This document shows, in pieces, positions 38,520 through 46,201 of a DNA stretch of 64,000 nucleotides (its first letter is position 1; every line of letters starts with the position of its first letter). The translations under genes and the position numbers were made by a program. A model generated the notes under the pieces. It saw nothing but the letters and a program-made list of their open reading frames with translations, did not search any database and had not been told where the DNA came from. This stretch comes from Prevotella sp. (GTDB lineage Bacteria > Bacteroidota > Bacteroidia > Bacteroidales > Bacteroidaceae), in assembly GCA_017554105.1 (NCBI GenBank), contig JAFZIY010000018.1, positions 1-64,000 of the forward strand, in the 5' to 3' direction.

Positions 38520-39617
38520 ATGGAACACCCAGAGAACAACGAAGAATACAAAGGCTTGACCGTTAATGCCGGAGTAGAGCAGCCTTCGATAGTCAATCCC
38601 TATCTCAGACGTGGTCATTTCCGCCGTCGCGAGTTGACCGTTGCCGAGATGGTCGATGGCATCGTGAAAGGCGATGTCACCATACTGAGTCAGGCGGTCA
38701 CGCTTGTCGAGAGTGTAAATCCCGCGCATCAGCAGAAGGCACAGGAGGTGATAGAGAAGTGTCTGCCATACAGCGGCAGCTCCATCCGTGTGGGCATCAG
38801 CGGAGTGCCGGGAGCGGGCAAGAGCACCAGCATCGACCAGTTCGGCATTCATGTGCTCGACCGTACCGGCGGCAAACTTGCTGTCCTTGCCATCGACCCC
38901 AGCTCGGAGCGTAGCAAGGGAAGTATCCTCGGCGACAAGACACGTATGGAGAAGTTGTCGCAGCATCCCAAGGCCTTCATCCGTCCTTCGCCAACGGCAG
39001 GCTCTCTGGGTGGTGTGGCACGCAAGACGCGCGAGTCCATAATACTCTGTGAGGCAGCGGGCTTCGACAAGATATTCGTGGAGACCGTCGGAGTGGGGCA
39101 GAGCGAGACCGCCTGTCATTCTATGGTCGATTTCTTCCTTCTGATACAGTTGGCAGGAACGGGCGATGAACTGCAGGGCATCAAGCGCGGCATCATGGAG
39201 ATTTCCGACGGCATCGTCATCAATAAGTGCGACGGCAACAACGTCGACAAGTGCCAGATGGCTGCCACCAACTTCCGCAACGCCCTCCATTTCTTCCCTA
39301 TGCCCGACAGCGGCTGGCTGCCCAAGGTGCTGTGCTACAGCGGCTTCTATGGCACGGGAGTGAAGGAGATATGGGACATGATTTACGAGTATATCGACTT
39401 CGTGAAGCACAACGGCTACTTCAACTATCGTCGCAACGAGCAGGCCAAGTACTGGATGTATGAGAGCATCAACGAGCACCTGCGCAACTCGTTCTATAAC
39501 AACACGATAATACAGGAGAACATCCTGCGTGCAGAGCAGTCGGTATTAAACGGCGAGAAAACCAGCTTCGCTGCCGCCGGCGATTTGCTGGAGATGTATT
39601 TTAGGAGTTTGAGTTGA
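38520..39617 (+). CDS. meaB: methylmalonyl-CoA mutase-associated GTPase MeaB
   Basis: This 365-residue G3E-family GTPase protects and loads the cobalamin enzyme methylmalonyl-CoA mutase. The P-loop is GISGVPGAGKST; AIDPSSERSKGSILGDKTRM and ETVGVGQSE are family hallmarks, and NKCD is the base-recognition motif. The mutase genes are not in this window. The stop codon lies inside the first unit of an octamer repeat array. Confidence 0.95.
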   Translation: MEHPENNEEYKGLTVNAGVEQPSIVNPYLRRGHFRRRELTVAEMVDGIVKGDVTILSQAVTLVESVNPAHQQKAQEVIEKCLPYSGSSIRVGISGVPGAGKSTSIDQFGIHVLDRTGGKLAVLAIDPSSERSKGSILGDKTRMEKLSQHPKAFIRPSPTAGSLGGVARKTRESIILCEAAGFDKIFVETVGVGQSETACHSMVDFFLLIQLAGTGDELQGIKRGIMEISDGIVINKCDGNNVDKCQMAATNFRNALHFFPMPDSGWLPKVLCYSGFYGTGVKEIWDMIYEYIDFVKHNGYFNYRRNEQAKYWMYESINEHLRNSFYNNTIIQENILRAEQSVLNGEKTSFAAAGDLLEMYFRSLS

Positions 39618-39762
39618 CGAGTTGACGAGTTGACAAGTTGACGAGTTGCTTGTTACTGGGTCGCTTGTTCACACGATACAAAGCATTTAACTCGTCAACT
39701 TGTCAACTCGTCAACTAAGGAAGCAACTCGTCAACTTGTCAACTCGTCAACTTGTCAACTTA
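39611..39762. repeat. octamer repeat arrays in opposite orientation between meaB and ispH
   Basis: At 39611-39648 the unit GTTGACGA/GTTGACAA is repeated about five times. At 39691-39717 and 39724-39762 the complementary units TCGTCAAC/TTGTCAAC are repeated about three and five times. The arms can pair as a long hairpin. The unit differs from a CRISPR repeat in having no spacers. Confidence 0.8.
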
Positions 39763-39768
39763 AAGAGT

Positions 39769-40710
39769 ATGCAAATAGAAATAGATAACGGTAGCGGATT
39801 CTGCTTCGGTGTGACCACAGCCATACGCAAGGCAGAGGAGGAACTGGCAAAGGGCAGCAGGCTCTATTGCCTCGGCGACATAGTGCATAACGGCATGGAG
39901 TGCGAGCGACTGCGTAACATGGGACTCGTCACCATCAACCACGAGGAGATGAAAAGCCTGCACGATGTCAAGGTGCTGCTGCGCGCTCACGGTGAGCCGC
40001 CCGAGACATACGCCCTTGCCGAGAAGAACAACATCGAGATAATCGATGCCACCTGTCCTGTGGTACTGCAGTTGCAGCGCCGTATAAAGAAACAGTATGA
40101 AAGCCATCTGACGGAACAGGAGCAGAATTCTCTCTCCCCCCAGGGGGAGTTAGGAGGGGGCCATCCCCAGGGGGAGTCAGGAGGGGGCATTCCTCAAATA
40201 GTAATCTTCGGCAAGCCAGGTCATGCTGAGGTGCTGGGACTGGTGGGACAGACGAAGGGCGACGCCATAGTGCTTGCCCATTTCGATGATGTCAGCAAGC
40301 TGGACATGAACCGCGATATCTACCTGTACTCACAGACCACGAAGTCGCTCGATGAGTTCCAGCGCATCATAGAGTACATCAGGGAGCACATCTCGCCCGA
40401 TGCCGAGTTCAAGAGCTTCGACACCATCTGCCGTCAGGTGGCCAACCGCATGCCTAACGTCAGCGCCTTCGCCAAGCGTCACGACCTTGTGCTCTTCGTA
40501 TGCGGGCGCAAGAGCAGCAACGGCAAGGTGCTGTTCAACGAGTGCCAGCGCGTCAACCCCAACAGCCACCTCATCGAGGGAGCCGACGAGATAGACCCGC
40601 AGTGGCTGCAGGGCATCAACAGCGTGGGCATCTGTGGAGCCACCAGTACACCGAAATGGCTCATGGAACAATGCCGCGACGCCATACTTGCGACGGCTGG
40701 AGGAAATTGA
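39769..40710 (+). CDS. ispH: 4-hydroxy-3-methylbut-2-enyl diphosphate reductase with in-frame repeat insert
   Basis: This 313-residue IspH performs the last step of the MEP isoprenoid pathway. The three iron-sulphur cysteines are in GSGFCFGV, DATCPVV and GICGATSTPKW; GHAEVLGLVGQT and RQVANRMPN are also family marks. The frame stays open upstream to 39700 through an octamer array, but MQIEIDNGSGFCFG is the normal N-terminus. After QRRIKKQYESHL about 22 extra residues appear, including two 9-residue repeats PQGELGGGH and PQGESGGGI, encoded by a 27-bp tandem repeat of the intergenic palindrome family. The insert lies in a surface loop position before IVIFGKPGHAEV. Confidence 0.95.
   Translation: MQIEIDNGSGFCFGVTTAIRKAEEELAKGSRLYCLGDIVHNGMECERLRNMGLVTINHEEMKSLHDVKVLLRAHGEPPETYALAEKNNIEIIDATCPVVLQLQRRIKKQYESHLTEQEQNSLSPQGELGGGHPQGESGGGIPQIVIFGKPGHAEVLGLVGQTKGDAIVLAHFDDVSKLDMNRDIYLYSQTTKSLDEFQRIIEYIREHISPDAEFKSFDTICRQVANRMPNVSAFAKRHDLVLFVCGRKSSNGKVLFNECQRVNPNSHLIEGADEIDPQWLQGINSVGICGATSTPKWLMEQCRDAILATAGGN
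40132..40194. repeat. 27-bp tandem repeat of a palindromic element inside ispH
   Basis: Two copies of a 27-base unit beginning CCCCAGGGGGAGTTAGGAGG lie in tandem within the ispH frame. The unit length is a multiple of three and both copies read as PQGE(L/S)GGG. The sequence belongs to the same family as the palindrome between mlaE and mlaF. Confidence 0.85.
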
Positions 40711-40844
40711 TAATTGATAATTGACAATTGATAATCGCAGCGAAGCGAGAATAACTCGTAATTCGTAATTCAAAACTTGTAATTTAAAATTCGTAATTTA
40801 TATTTCCTCCCTTAGGGAGGATAAAGGTGGGTTAATATTTTAAT
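40711..40844. repeat. mosaic of TAATT-type satellites and palindromes before greA
   Basis: The stretch begins TTGATAATTGATAATTGACA, followed by TCGCAGCGAAGCGAGAATAA (40735-40754), then several CGTAATT/TTGTAATTTAAAATT units and finally CCTCCCTTAGGGAGGATAAA. All of these recur elsewhere between 38 and 53 kb. No promoter for greA is visible in it. Confidence 0.75.
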
Positions 40845-41309
40845 ATGGAATATATGTCACAGGAAGGCTACGACAAACTCGTGGCCGAACTACATGAACT
40901 GGAGAGCGTTGAACTGCCTCGCGTCAAGGAGGCCATAGCAGAGGCACGCGACAAGGGCGACCTCAGCGAGAACTTCGAGTACCATGCCGCCAAGCGCGCA
41001 CAGGCACGACTGCTCAGCCAGATAAGCTACAAGCAGAAGGTGCTTGCCAACGCCCGCGTCATCGACATGTCGAGACTCAGCGCCAACAGGGTGCAACTGC
41101 TCAGCAAGGTCGAGATGACCAACATATCAACAAACAAGAAGATGGTCTATACCATCGTCAGCGCCCACGAGGCCAGCCTAAGCGAGGGGAAGATATCCAT
41201 CAAGTCGCCCATTGCACAGGCCCTGCTGAACAAGGAGGTGGGCGATGTCGTGGAGGTCAAGGTCCCTGCCGGCGTGATGAAACTACGTGTTGAGAGTATA
41301 AATCTATGA
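40845..41309 (+). CDS. greA: transcription elongation factor GreA
   Basis: This 154-residue GreA lets stalled RNA polymerase cleave its transcript. The N-terminal coiled coil carries the acidic tip DKGDLSENFEYHAAK (residues about 38-52), and the C-terminal FKBP-like domain ends SIKSPIAQALLNKEVGDVVEVKVPAGVMKLRVESI. It is flanked on both sides by satellite-like repeat stretches. Confidence 0.95.
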   Translation: MEYMSQEGYDKLVAELHELESVELPRVKEAIAEARDKGDLSENFEYHAAKRAQARLLSQISYKQKVLANARVIDMSRLSANRVQLLSKVEMTNISTNKKMVYTIVSAHEASLSEGKISIKSPIAQALLNKEVGDVVEVKVPAGVMKLRVESINL

Positions 41310-41446
41310 GTTAGGAGTTACGAGTTATGAATTAGGAGTTGTCGCCTACGGCGATTATCAAGGAATAATTCATAATTGGATAATTCTTCCTCGCAGCGAA
41401 GCGAGAATAACTCAACATTCAAAATTCATAATTTAAAATTAATTAT
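41310..41446. repeat. satellite and palindrome mosaic after greA
   Basis: It starts with GAGTTAGGAGTTACGAGTTA units, has GTCGCCTACGGCGAT (41341-41355), then the TCGCAGCGAAGCGAGAATAA element (41391-41410) and AATTCATAATTTAAAATTAA just before the next start codon. Confidence 0.75.
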
Positions 41447-41944
41447 ATGAAGAAACTGTTATTTATAGCCATTATGATGATGACAGCCCTGTCGGTTAAC
41501 GCCCAGGGTGAGGAGAGCATTACCCCACAACAGTACAACATCAAGGGCGCATGGCATTCATTAGACGATGATATGCGTATCTATTTCACGTTTGGGGATA
41601 ACGGTCTCGTGAACGCCATGATTAAGGGCTACTTTAATGGCGATGTTTTTTCAACACAGGTGACGATCATGATTCCCGGCACCTATTCCGTGACGGGATC
41701 CAAGATTTACATTGTTGCCGACAAGGAAAGATGCGACATGAAACTAGAGAACCTTAAGATGAAGGGTGATTATGAAGGCATGGAGGATAATGCGAGGCCT
41801 ATGTTCGAGGAGTATTTCAGCAAGCATAAGGAGGAACTGATTAGTTCGTTTGACTTTGATGATATTACTATTGTTTCCGTTACCGATGACACGCTCAAAC
41901 TTAAAATGGGCAGAGATGACATCATGTTAGAAAGAGTGAAATAG
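41447..41944 (+). CDS. small exported protein, lipocalin-like layout
   Basis: This 165-residue protein has signal peptide MKKLLFIAIMMMTALSVNAQ. The segment KGAWHSLDDDMRIYFTFGDNGLVNAMIKGYF followed by alternating strands and IVSVTDDTLKLKM recalls the lipocalin-like domains common in Bacteroidetes exported proteins. Function is unknown and no neighbour suggests one. Confidence 0.75.
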   Translation: MKKLLFIAIMMMTALSVNAQGEESITPQQYNIKGAWHSLDDDMRIYFTFGDNGLVNAMIKGYFNGDVFSTQVTIMIPGTYSVTGSKIYIVADKERCDMKLENLKMKGDYEGMEDNARPMFEEYFSKHKEELISSFDFDDITIVSVTDDTLKLKMGRDDIMLERVK

Positions 41945-41954
41945 GATTTGTGAG

Positions 41955-42041
41955 GTATGAGGGTCGCCCTGAAAGGGCATAGAGAACTTAGCCCAGGGCA
42001 TCGCCCTGGGTATTTTTACGCACCAACCATCGCGCTGTAAG
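41955..42041. repeat. CCCAGGGC-type palindromic element
   Basis: GTATGAGGGTCGCCCTGAAA followed by GGGCATAGAGAACTTAGCCC and AGGGCATCGCCCTGGG. It contains two hairpins, CGCCCTGAAAGGGC and CCCAGGGCATCGCCCTGGG. The style matches widespread intergenic repeats of Bacteroidales. Confidence 0.7.
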
Positions 42042-42085
42042 TGCAAAAGACTAATTTCATATTAAACCATACCGGCCGAACTTAA

Positions 42086-43009
<924 letters not shown>

Positions 43010-43404
43010 AAGGCCCACCTCCATCTCCTCCCCAAGGGAGGATGGTTGGATTTCATAAAGGTTATAGGTTATAGGTTAAAGGTTAATTCTTCACTCCTAA
43101 TTCCTAATTCCTAACTCATAGTTTTCATCCCTAACGACTCCCCGCCCCTCGGAGGGGAGGGGGCCGGGGTGGGGACGTTAAAGAGTGAGGAGTTTAGAGT
43201 GAAGAGTTCGATTCCCCTATCCACTACAAAAAGTCCTGCAAGTCAATATGATTTGCAGTTTTTTTGTGTCTTTATGAAATTAAATATGAAAATGTTTGCA
43301 CGAAAACGATAAACATGTTAATTTTGTGGTGTTATACTCGTCTCGTTGGTTCTGAAGAACTAACCGATATGACACTATTGGTTAACAACTTAAAACTAAA
43401 AGCA
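43010..43404. other. intergenic region made largely of repeats
   Basis: This 395-bp gap has CCTCCCCAAGGGAGG (43026-43040), TTATAGGTTA and CCTAATTCC satellites (43060-43118), and copy 1 of the TAACGNCTCCCC element (43119-43192). After about 43200 the sequence is non-repetitive and AT-rich; a frame starting at 43264 joins the next gene but the signal peptide starts at 43405. Confidence 0.65.
43119..43192. repeat. TAACGNCTCCCC palindromic element, copy 1
   Basis: It starts TAGTTTTCATCCCTAACG, continues CTCCCCGCCCCTCGGAGGGG and closes GGGGTGGGGACGTTAAAGAG. The ends TAACG(A)CTCCCC and GGGGACGTTA are inverted. A second, longer copy in the same orientation lies at 44319-44423. Confidence 0.8.
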
Positions 43405-44196
43405 ATGAAGAAAATCTTTATCGTTGTTGTCATGCTGCTTCCCCTCCTTATGTCGGCATGTATCGACTTTGCAAAAATCAAGGAGAAGGTGACTGGCACA
43501 GAAGAACCACAAAAGGAGAATGCCGTTGTGGGAGAAAGTGGACTGAAGGGTGAAGATGCTACAGAGACATCCGAGACTGCCAAGGCAGAGGATGACGCGA
43601 GCACGAAGGAAGAAATTATTAGCCAGATAAAGAAAGCATGGCGCAACAAGTCCATCAGCGTAGTTTCAAACAGTGGCGCACCGGGCATCAAGGACTTTGC
43701 AAAGGCCTTCTGCCTCGTTTATCCCGACTATGGCCCTAACAAGTGTCTGTTGGAGTATGTCAACAACCCTTCTGGTTATGTGAGGGGCGATGGCAAAAGC
43801 GCCATCACAGACAAGAGCAGCAATGGCTATTTAAAGAGCGATTTCGAGTATCAGTACGGCTGGCTCACCGAATGCTGCTACTGGAAGCGTAACAATGGCC
43901 ATCGCCTTGTGGCATTCTGGCTGGAGGAGAGTCATGAGAGCGGCTGGGAGGACTGCGTGGTGGCTTTCTACGACTACGACCCACAGACTGGAGTGATGAC
44001 TCCCGAGACATCGCTTTGCGACATGATCGAGAAAGAAGTGAAACGTTTCCAAACCTATAACCTCCGTCTCCCCATCGAGGGCAAGGATATCGAAATATAT
44101 GCCGTTTCTTACGACAACGATGAGAATATGACCGACGAGGGCAACTACAAGCTGGTTTGGAACGGACAAACGTTCAAGATGAAGATTGAACATTGA
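43405..44196 (+). CDS. lipoprotein of unknown function
   Basis: This 263-residue lipoprotein starts at MKKIFIVVVMLLPLLMSAC (lipobox LMSA-C, Cys19). An upstream in-frame extension to 43264 has no signal-like features. After an acidic linker (residues about 35-75) comes an alpha/beta domain with LTECCYWKRNNGHRLVAFWLEESHESGWEDCVVAFYDYDPQTGVMTP, which I cannot place in a family. The gene is bracketed by two copies of the same palindromic element in direct orientation. Confidence 0.78.
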   Translation: MKKIFIVVVMLLPLLMSACIDFAKIKEKVTGTEEPQKENAVVGESGLKGEDATETSETAKAEDDASTKEEIISQIKKAWRNKSISVVSNSGAPGIKDFAKAFCLVYPDYGPNKCLLEYVNNPSGYVRGDGKSAITDKSSNGYLKSDFEYQYGWLTECCYWKRNNGHRLVAFWLEESHESGWEDCVVAFYDYDPQTGVMTPETSLCDMIEKEVKRFQTYNLRLPIEGKDIEIYAVSYDNDENMTDEGNYKLVWNGQTFKMKIEH

Positions 44197-44525
44197 ACAT
44201 TGCCGAGCGCGTAGTCGCTTAGTTGTTTAGGAGATTAGTCGTTTGGTCGTTTAGGAGTAAATTCTTTCAGTCGCTTCGCTGTGAAGGTATAGCTCGACGG
44301 CCGAGCGCGTATAATCCGTAGTTTTCATCCCTAACGTCTCCCCGCCCCTCGGAGGGGAACCAACGGTCGCTGGCCGAAGGGAAAAGCAATTGGGCAGGGG
44401 TGGGGACGTTAAAGAGTGAGGAGTGAGGAGCTTACTGCTTACAGCTTATTAATTCGTGAAATTCGCTTAATTCGTAGTTTTTCGCCGTAAGCCGTAAGCA
44501 GTAAACTGTAAGCCAAGGAGGGGCC
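44197..44525. other. intergenic repeat mosaic
   Basis: This 329-bp gap has TTAGTCGTTTGGTCGTTTAG units, copy 2 of the TAACGNCTCCCC element (44319-44423), TTACTGCTTACAGCTTATTA units and AAGCCGTAAGCAGTAAACTG units. No gene is seen. Confidence 0.65.
44319..44423. repeat. TAACGNCTCCCC palindromic element, copy 2 (with insert)
   Basis: It matches copy 1 (43119-43192) from TAGTTTTCATCCCTAACG to GACGTTAAAGAGTGAGGAG, but carries about 35 extra bases (ACCAACGGTCGCTGGCCGAA and following) in the middle. Confidence 0.8.
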
Positions 44526-44969
44526 TTATGGCCCCGGAGAAGGCTCTGGAGAGCCTACGTCATTTTTGGGCAATTCCTTCGCCGTCACGCCCTGTAGCAT
44601 GGTGATGGTGCGTTTGCCGTTCTTGTCCACGGTCCACTCATTGAGGAAGTTCAGGCGCATGCCCTTCACGTTCTGTGCTGCCGAGAACTCCTTTGCGGAT
44701 GGTGCCGGAGAAGTCTTCAGTCCCACCTTGAAGATACCCAGTCCTGGTATGCGCACGGCATACGACCGTTTCAGCAGCGCCCTCATCTGCTCCACCATTT
44801 CGGTGAGCACGGCCTGTGCGTCCGCCTTCTTTGCCGTAGTGTTGTCCTGAATGAGCTGAGCCAGCTCGTCGAGTTCGATGATGTCGAGCATCTTAGCGCG
44901 AGCGTACCACATACCCCTGTGGGTAGAGTTCTCGCGATTGTCCTGTTGAAGTTTGTAAAGTACTGCCAT
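44526..44969 (-). CDS. HU-like DNA-binding protein (HU-HIG type)
   Basis: This 147-residue histone-like protein of the Bacteroidetes HU-HIG group starts MAVLYKLQQDNRENSTHRGMWYARA. ELAQLIQDNTTAKKADAQAVLTEMVEQMRALL and YAVRIPGLGIFKVGLKTSPA are the HU-type helical and DNA-arm parts. Such genes often sit in or near mobile elements. The last 11 residues (DVGSPEPSPGP) are encoded within a GGCCTTATGGCCCCGGAGAA palindromic stretch, so the natural C-terminus seems to have been rewritten by a repeat. Confidence 0.88.
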   Translation of the reverse strand: MAVLYKLQQDNRENSTHRGMWYARAKMLDIIELDELAQLIQDNTTAKKADAQAVLTEMVEQMRALLKRSYAVRIPGLGIFKVGLKTSPAPSAKEFSAAQNVKGMRLNFLNEWTVDKNGKRTITMLQGVTAKELPKNDVGSPEPSPGP

Positions 44970-45321
44970 GTTTTTTGTTTTTAATGGTTATAGGTTATAG
45001 GTTATTGGTTAAAGGATTTTGACTTCGTGACTCGTCATTTGTCCGCGCGCTTTGACATTTAACTTGTCTACTCGTCAACTAGTCCACTTGTCAACTATTG
45101 ACGATACAAAATTAATAAAAATATTCCATATTACCAAATAATTATGGTAATATTTTCAAGTAATTCTTTAATTATTTTATCCTTCATAATTTATCATTCT
45201 TCCTCGCAGCGAAGCGAGAATAACTCGTCCTTCACAATTCGTAATTTTTGAATATTATTTTGCACTATCACCACTTTTTTATATCTTTGCAGATTAGAAA
45301 AACAAAAGATACTAAACCATA
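44970..45321. other. intergenic region before the restriction-modification island
   Basis: This gap has TTATAGGTTATAGGTTATTG units (44990-45012), ACTCGTCAACTAGTCCACTT units (45070-45090), an AT-rich core with TTACCAAATAATTATGGTAA (45129-45148), the TCGCAGCGAAGCGAGAATAA element (45204-45223), and the dpnM promoter at its end. Confidence 0.65.
45259..45289 (+). promoter_or_regulatory. promoter of the truncated dpnM gene
   Basis: TTTG (45259-45262), 19 bases, then TATCTTTG (45282-45289) match the consensus exactly, 32 bp before the start codon. The promoter is intact although the gene is broken. Confidence 0.85.
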
Positions 45322-45492
45322 ATGGCAAGACCAAAAGATAATAATACATCAATTGCAAAACCATTTGTAAAATGGGCAGGAGGCAAGGGGCAGCTGCTTA
45401 CACAACTTGATGCGCTGCTTCCTATTGGTCTTGATGAAAGGGAGTTTACGTATATTGAGCCGTTTGTGGGCGGTGTAACCCCTATCGGGTAA
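45322..45492 (+). pseudogene. truncated DpnM/Dam-type adenine methyltransferase
   Basis: A 56-codon frame reads MARPKDNNTSIAKPFVKWAG, then GKGQLLTQLDALLP and YIEPFVGG before ending VTPIG and a stop. KPFVKWAGGKGQLL and EPFVGG are motifs X and I of D12-class Dam/DpnM N6-adenine methyltransferases, which are normally about 270-300 residues long. The break is inside motif I (EPFVGGG). The remaining three quarters, including DPPY, are not found in the window. A perfect promoter precedes it. The methylase is most likely the first gene of a DpnII-like system that was cut when the HigBA segment arrived. Confidence 0.85.
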
Positions 45493-45517
45493 AACATTTT
45501 CTACTTTCAATCGAAAA

Positions 45518-45531
45518 TTAATGCACAAAAA
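45518..45531. repeat. left 14-bp inverted repeat of the island
   Basis: TTAATGCACAAAAA lies 26 bp after the dpnM fragment. Its perfect complement lies at 48104-48117, directly after the stop of the DpnA-type gene. Confidence 0.6.
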
Positions 45532-45552
45532 GTTGCAAGATACGACAACTTT
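45529..45552 (+). promoter_or_regulatory. probable HigA operator (AAAGTTG N10 CAACTTT)
   Basis: Inverted 7-mers AAAGTTG (45529-45535) and CAACTTT (45546-45552) lie between the -33 and -7 boxes of the higBA promoter, a typical location for autoregulation by an antitoxin. Confidence 0.6.
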
Positions 45553-45563
45553 AATTATATTTG
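45533..45563 (+). promoter_or_regulatory. promoter of higBA
   Basis: TTG (45533-45535), 20 bases, then TATATTTG (45556-45563), 17 bp before the toxin start. Confidence 0.75.
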
Positions 45564-45580
45564 CACACAAATAATCGAAG

Positions 45581-45925
45581 ATGAGAAAAATAATTACATA
45601 CGGTGGCTATTTTGAGGCTTTTATGGAGACACTTTCCATTAAAGAGCAGCGAAAGGTGGATTATGTGGTTTCGCTTTTAGCATCACAGGACCGCCTGCCC
45701 ACAAAATTCATCAAGCATATTGATGAAGACCTATATGAACTTCGGGTTATGTGGGAGAACAATATATACCGTGTGTTTTTCATCTTCGACGAGGGAAATA
45801 TCGTGGTGTTGTTCAGCGGATTCCAGAAGAAAACGCAGAAGACACCTCAGTCGGAAATTAATAAAGCAAAAAAGATAAAGGAGGCATATTATGCAGACAA
45901 ACAATCATCAAATAAAGGACTATAG
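45581..45925 (+). CDS. higB: HigB/RelE-family toxin
   Basis: This 114-residue protein is of the phage-derived Gp49-like/HigB group. It has ETLSIKEQRKVDYVVSLLASQDRLPTKFIKHIDEDLYELRVMWENNIYRVFFIFDEGNIVVLFSGFQKKTQKTP, the typical toxin core including the FQKKTQKTP signature. These are ribosome-dependent or free mRNA endoribonucleases. It overlaps the antitoxin gene by 35 bases, with toxin first as in hig modules. Confidence 0.92.
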   Translation: MRKIITYGGYFEAFMETLSIKEQRKVDYVVSLLASQDRLPTKFIKHIDEDLYELRVMWENNIYRVFFIFDEGNIVVLFSGFQKKTQKTPQSEINKAKKIKEAYYADKQSSNKGL

Positions 45926-46196
45926 TGCCGAGCTCGACAAGAAATACGGAGCACCAGGCACTAAAGAGCGTGAAAAATTCGATGAAGAGGCATGGAACTT
46001 CTATACGGGGCAAATACTCTTGGAAGCACGTAAGGAAGCCAAGGTGACTCAGGCAGAACTGGCAGCACGCACTCAGACAACGAAGTCGTATATCTCGAAG
46101 GTTGAGAACGGAGTTATCACACCTAGCGTAGGTGTGTTCTATCGTCTCGTTGCCGCCCTCGGCATGAGAGTCGAAATAGTGAAACCCATCATCTAA
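45891..46196 (+). CDS. higA: HigA-type XRE antitoxin
   Basis: This 101-residue antitoxin has a helix-turn-helix of the XRE class, EARKEAKVTQAELAARTQTTKSYISKVENGVITPSVGVFYRLVAALG, and an N-terminal toxin-binding segment of about 40 residues. It should bind the operator in its own promoter. The nuclease-like gene begins 5 bp after its stop, so the antitoxin shares a transcript with it and could also repress that gene. Confidence 0.92.
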   Translation: MQTNNHQIKDYSAELDKKYGAPGTKEREKFDEEAWNFYTGQILLEARKEAKVTQAELAARTQTTKSYISKVENGVITPSVGVFYRLVAALGMRVEIVKPII

Positions 46197-46201
46197 CTGT
46201 C

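Noticed and set aside
39611-39762. Octamer arrays considered as a CRISPR array
   Set aside because: Units are 8 bases, contiguous and without spacers, and there are no cas genes in the window.
39700-39768. Longer ispH start reading through the octamer array
   Set aside because: The added residues (repeats of the type VNLSTRQL) are a by-product of the array; the normal IspH N-terminus starts at 39769.
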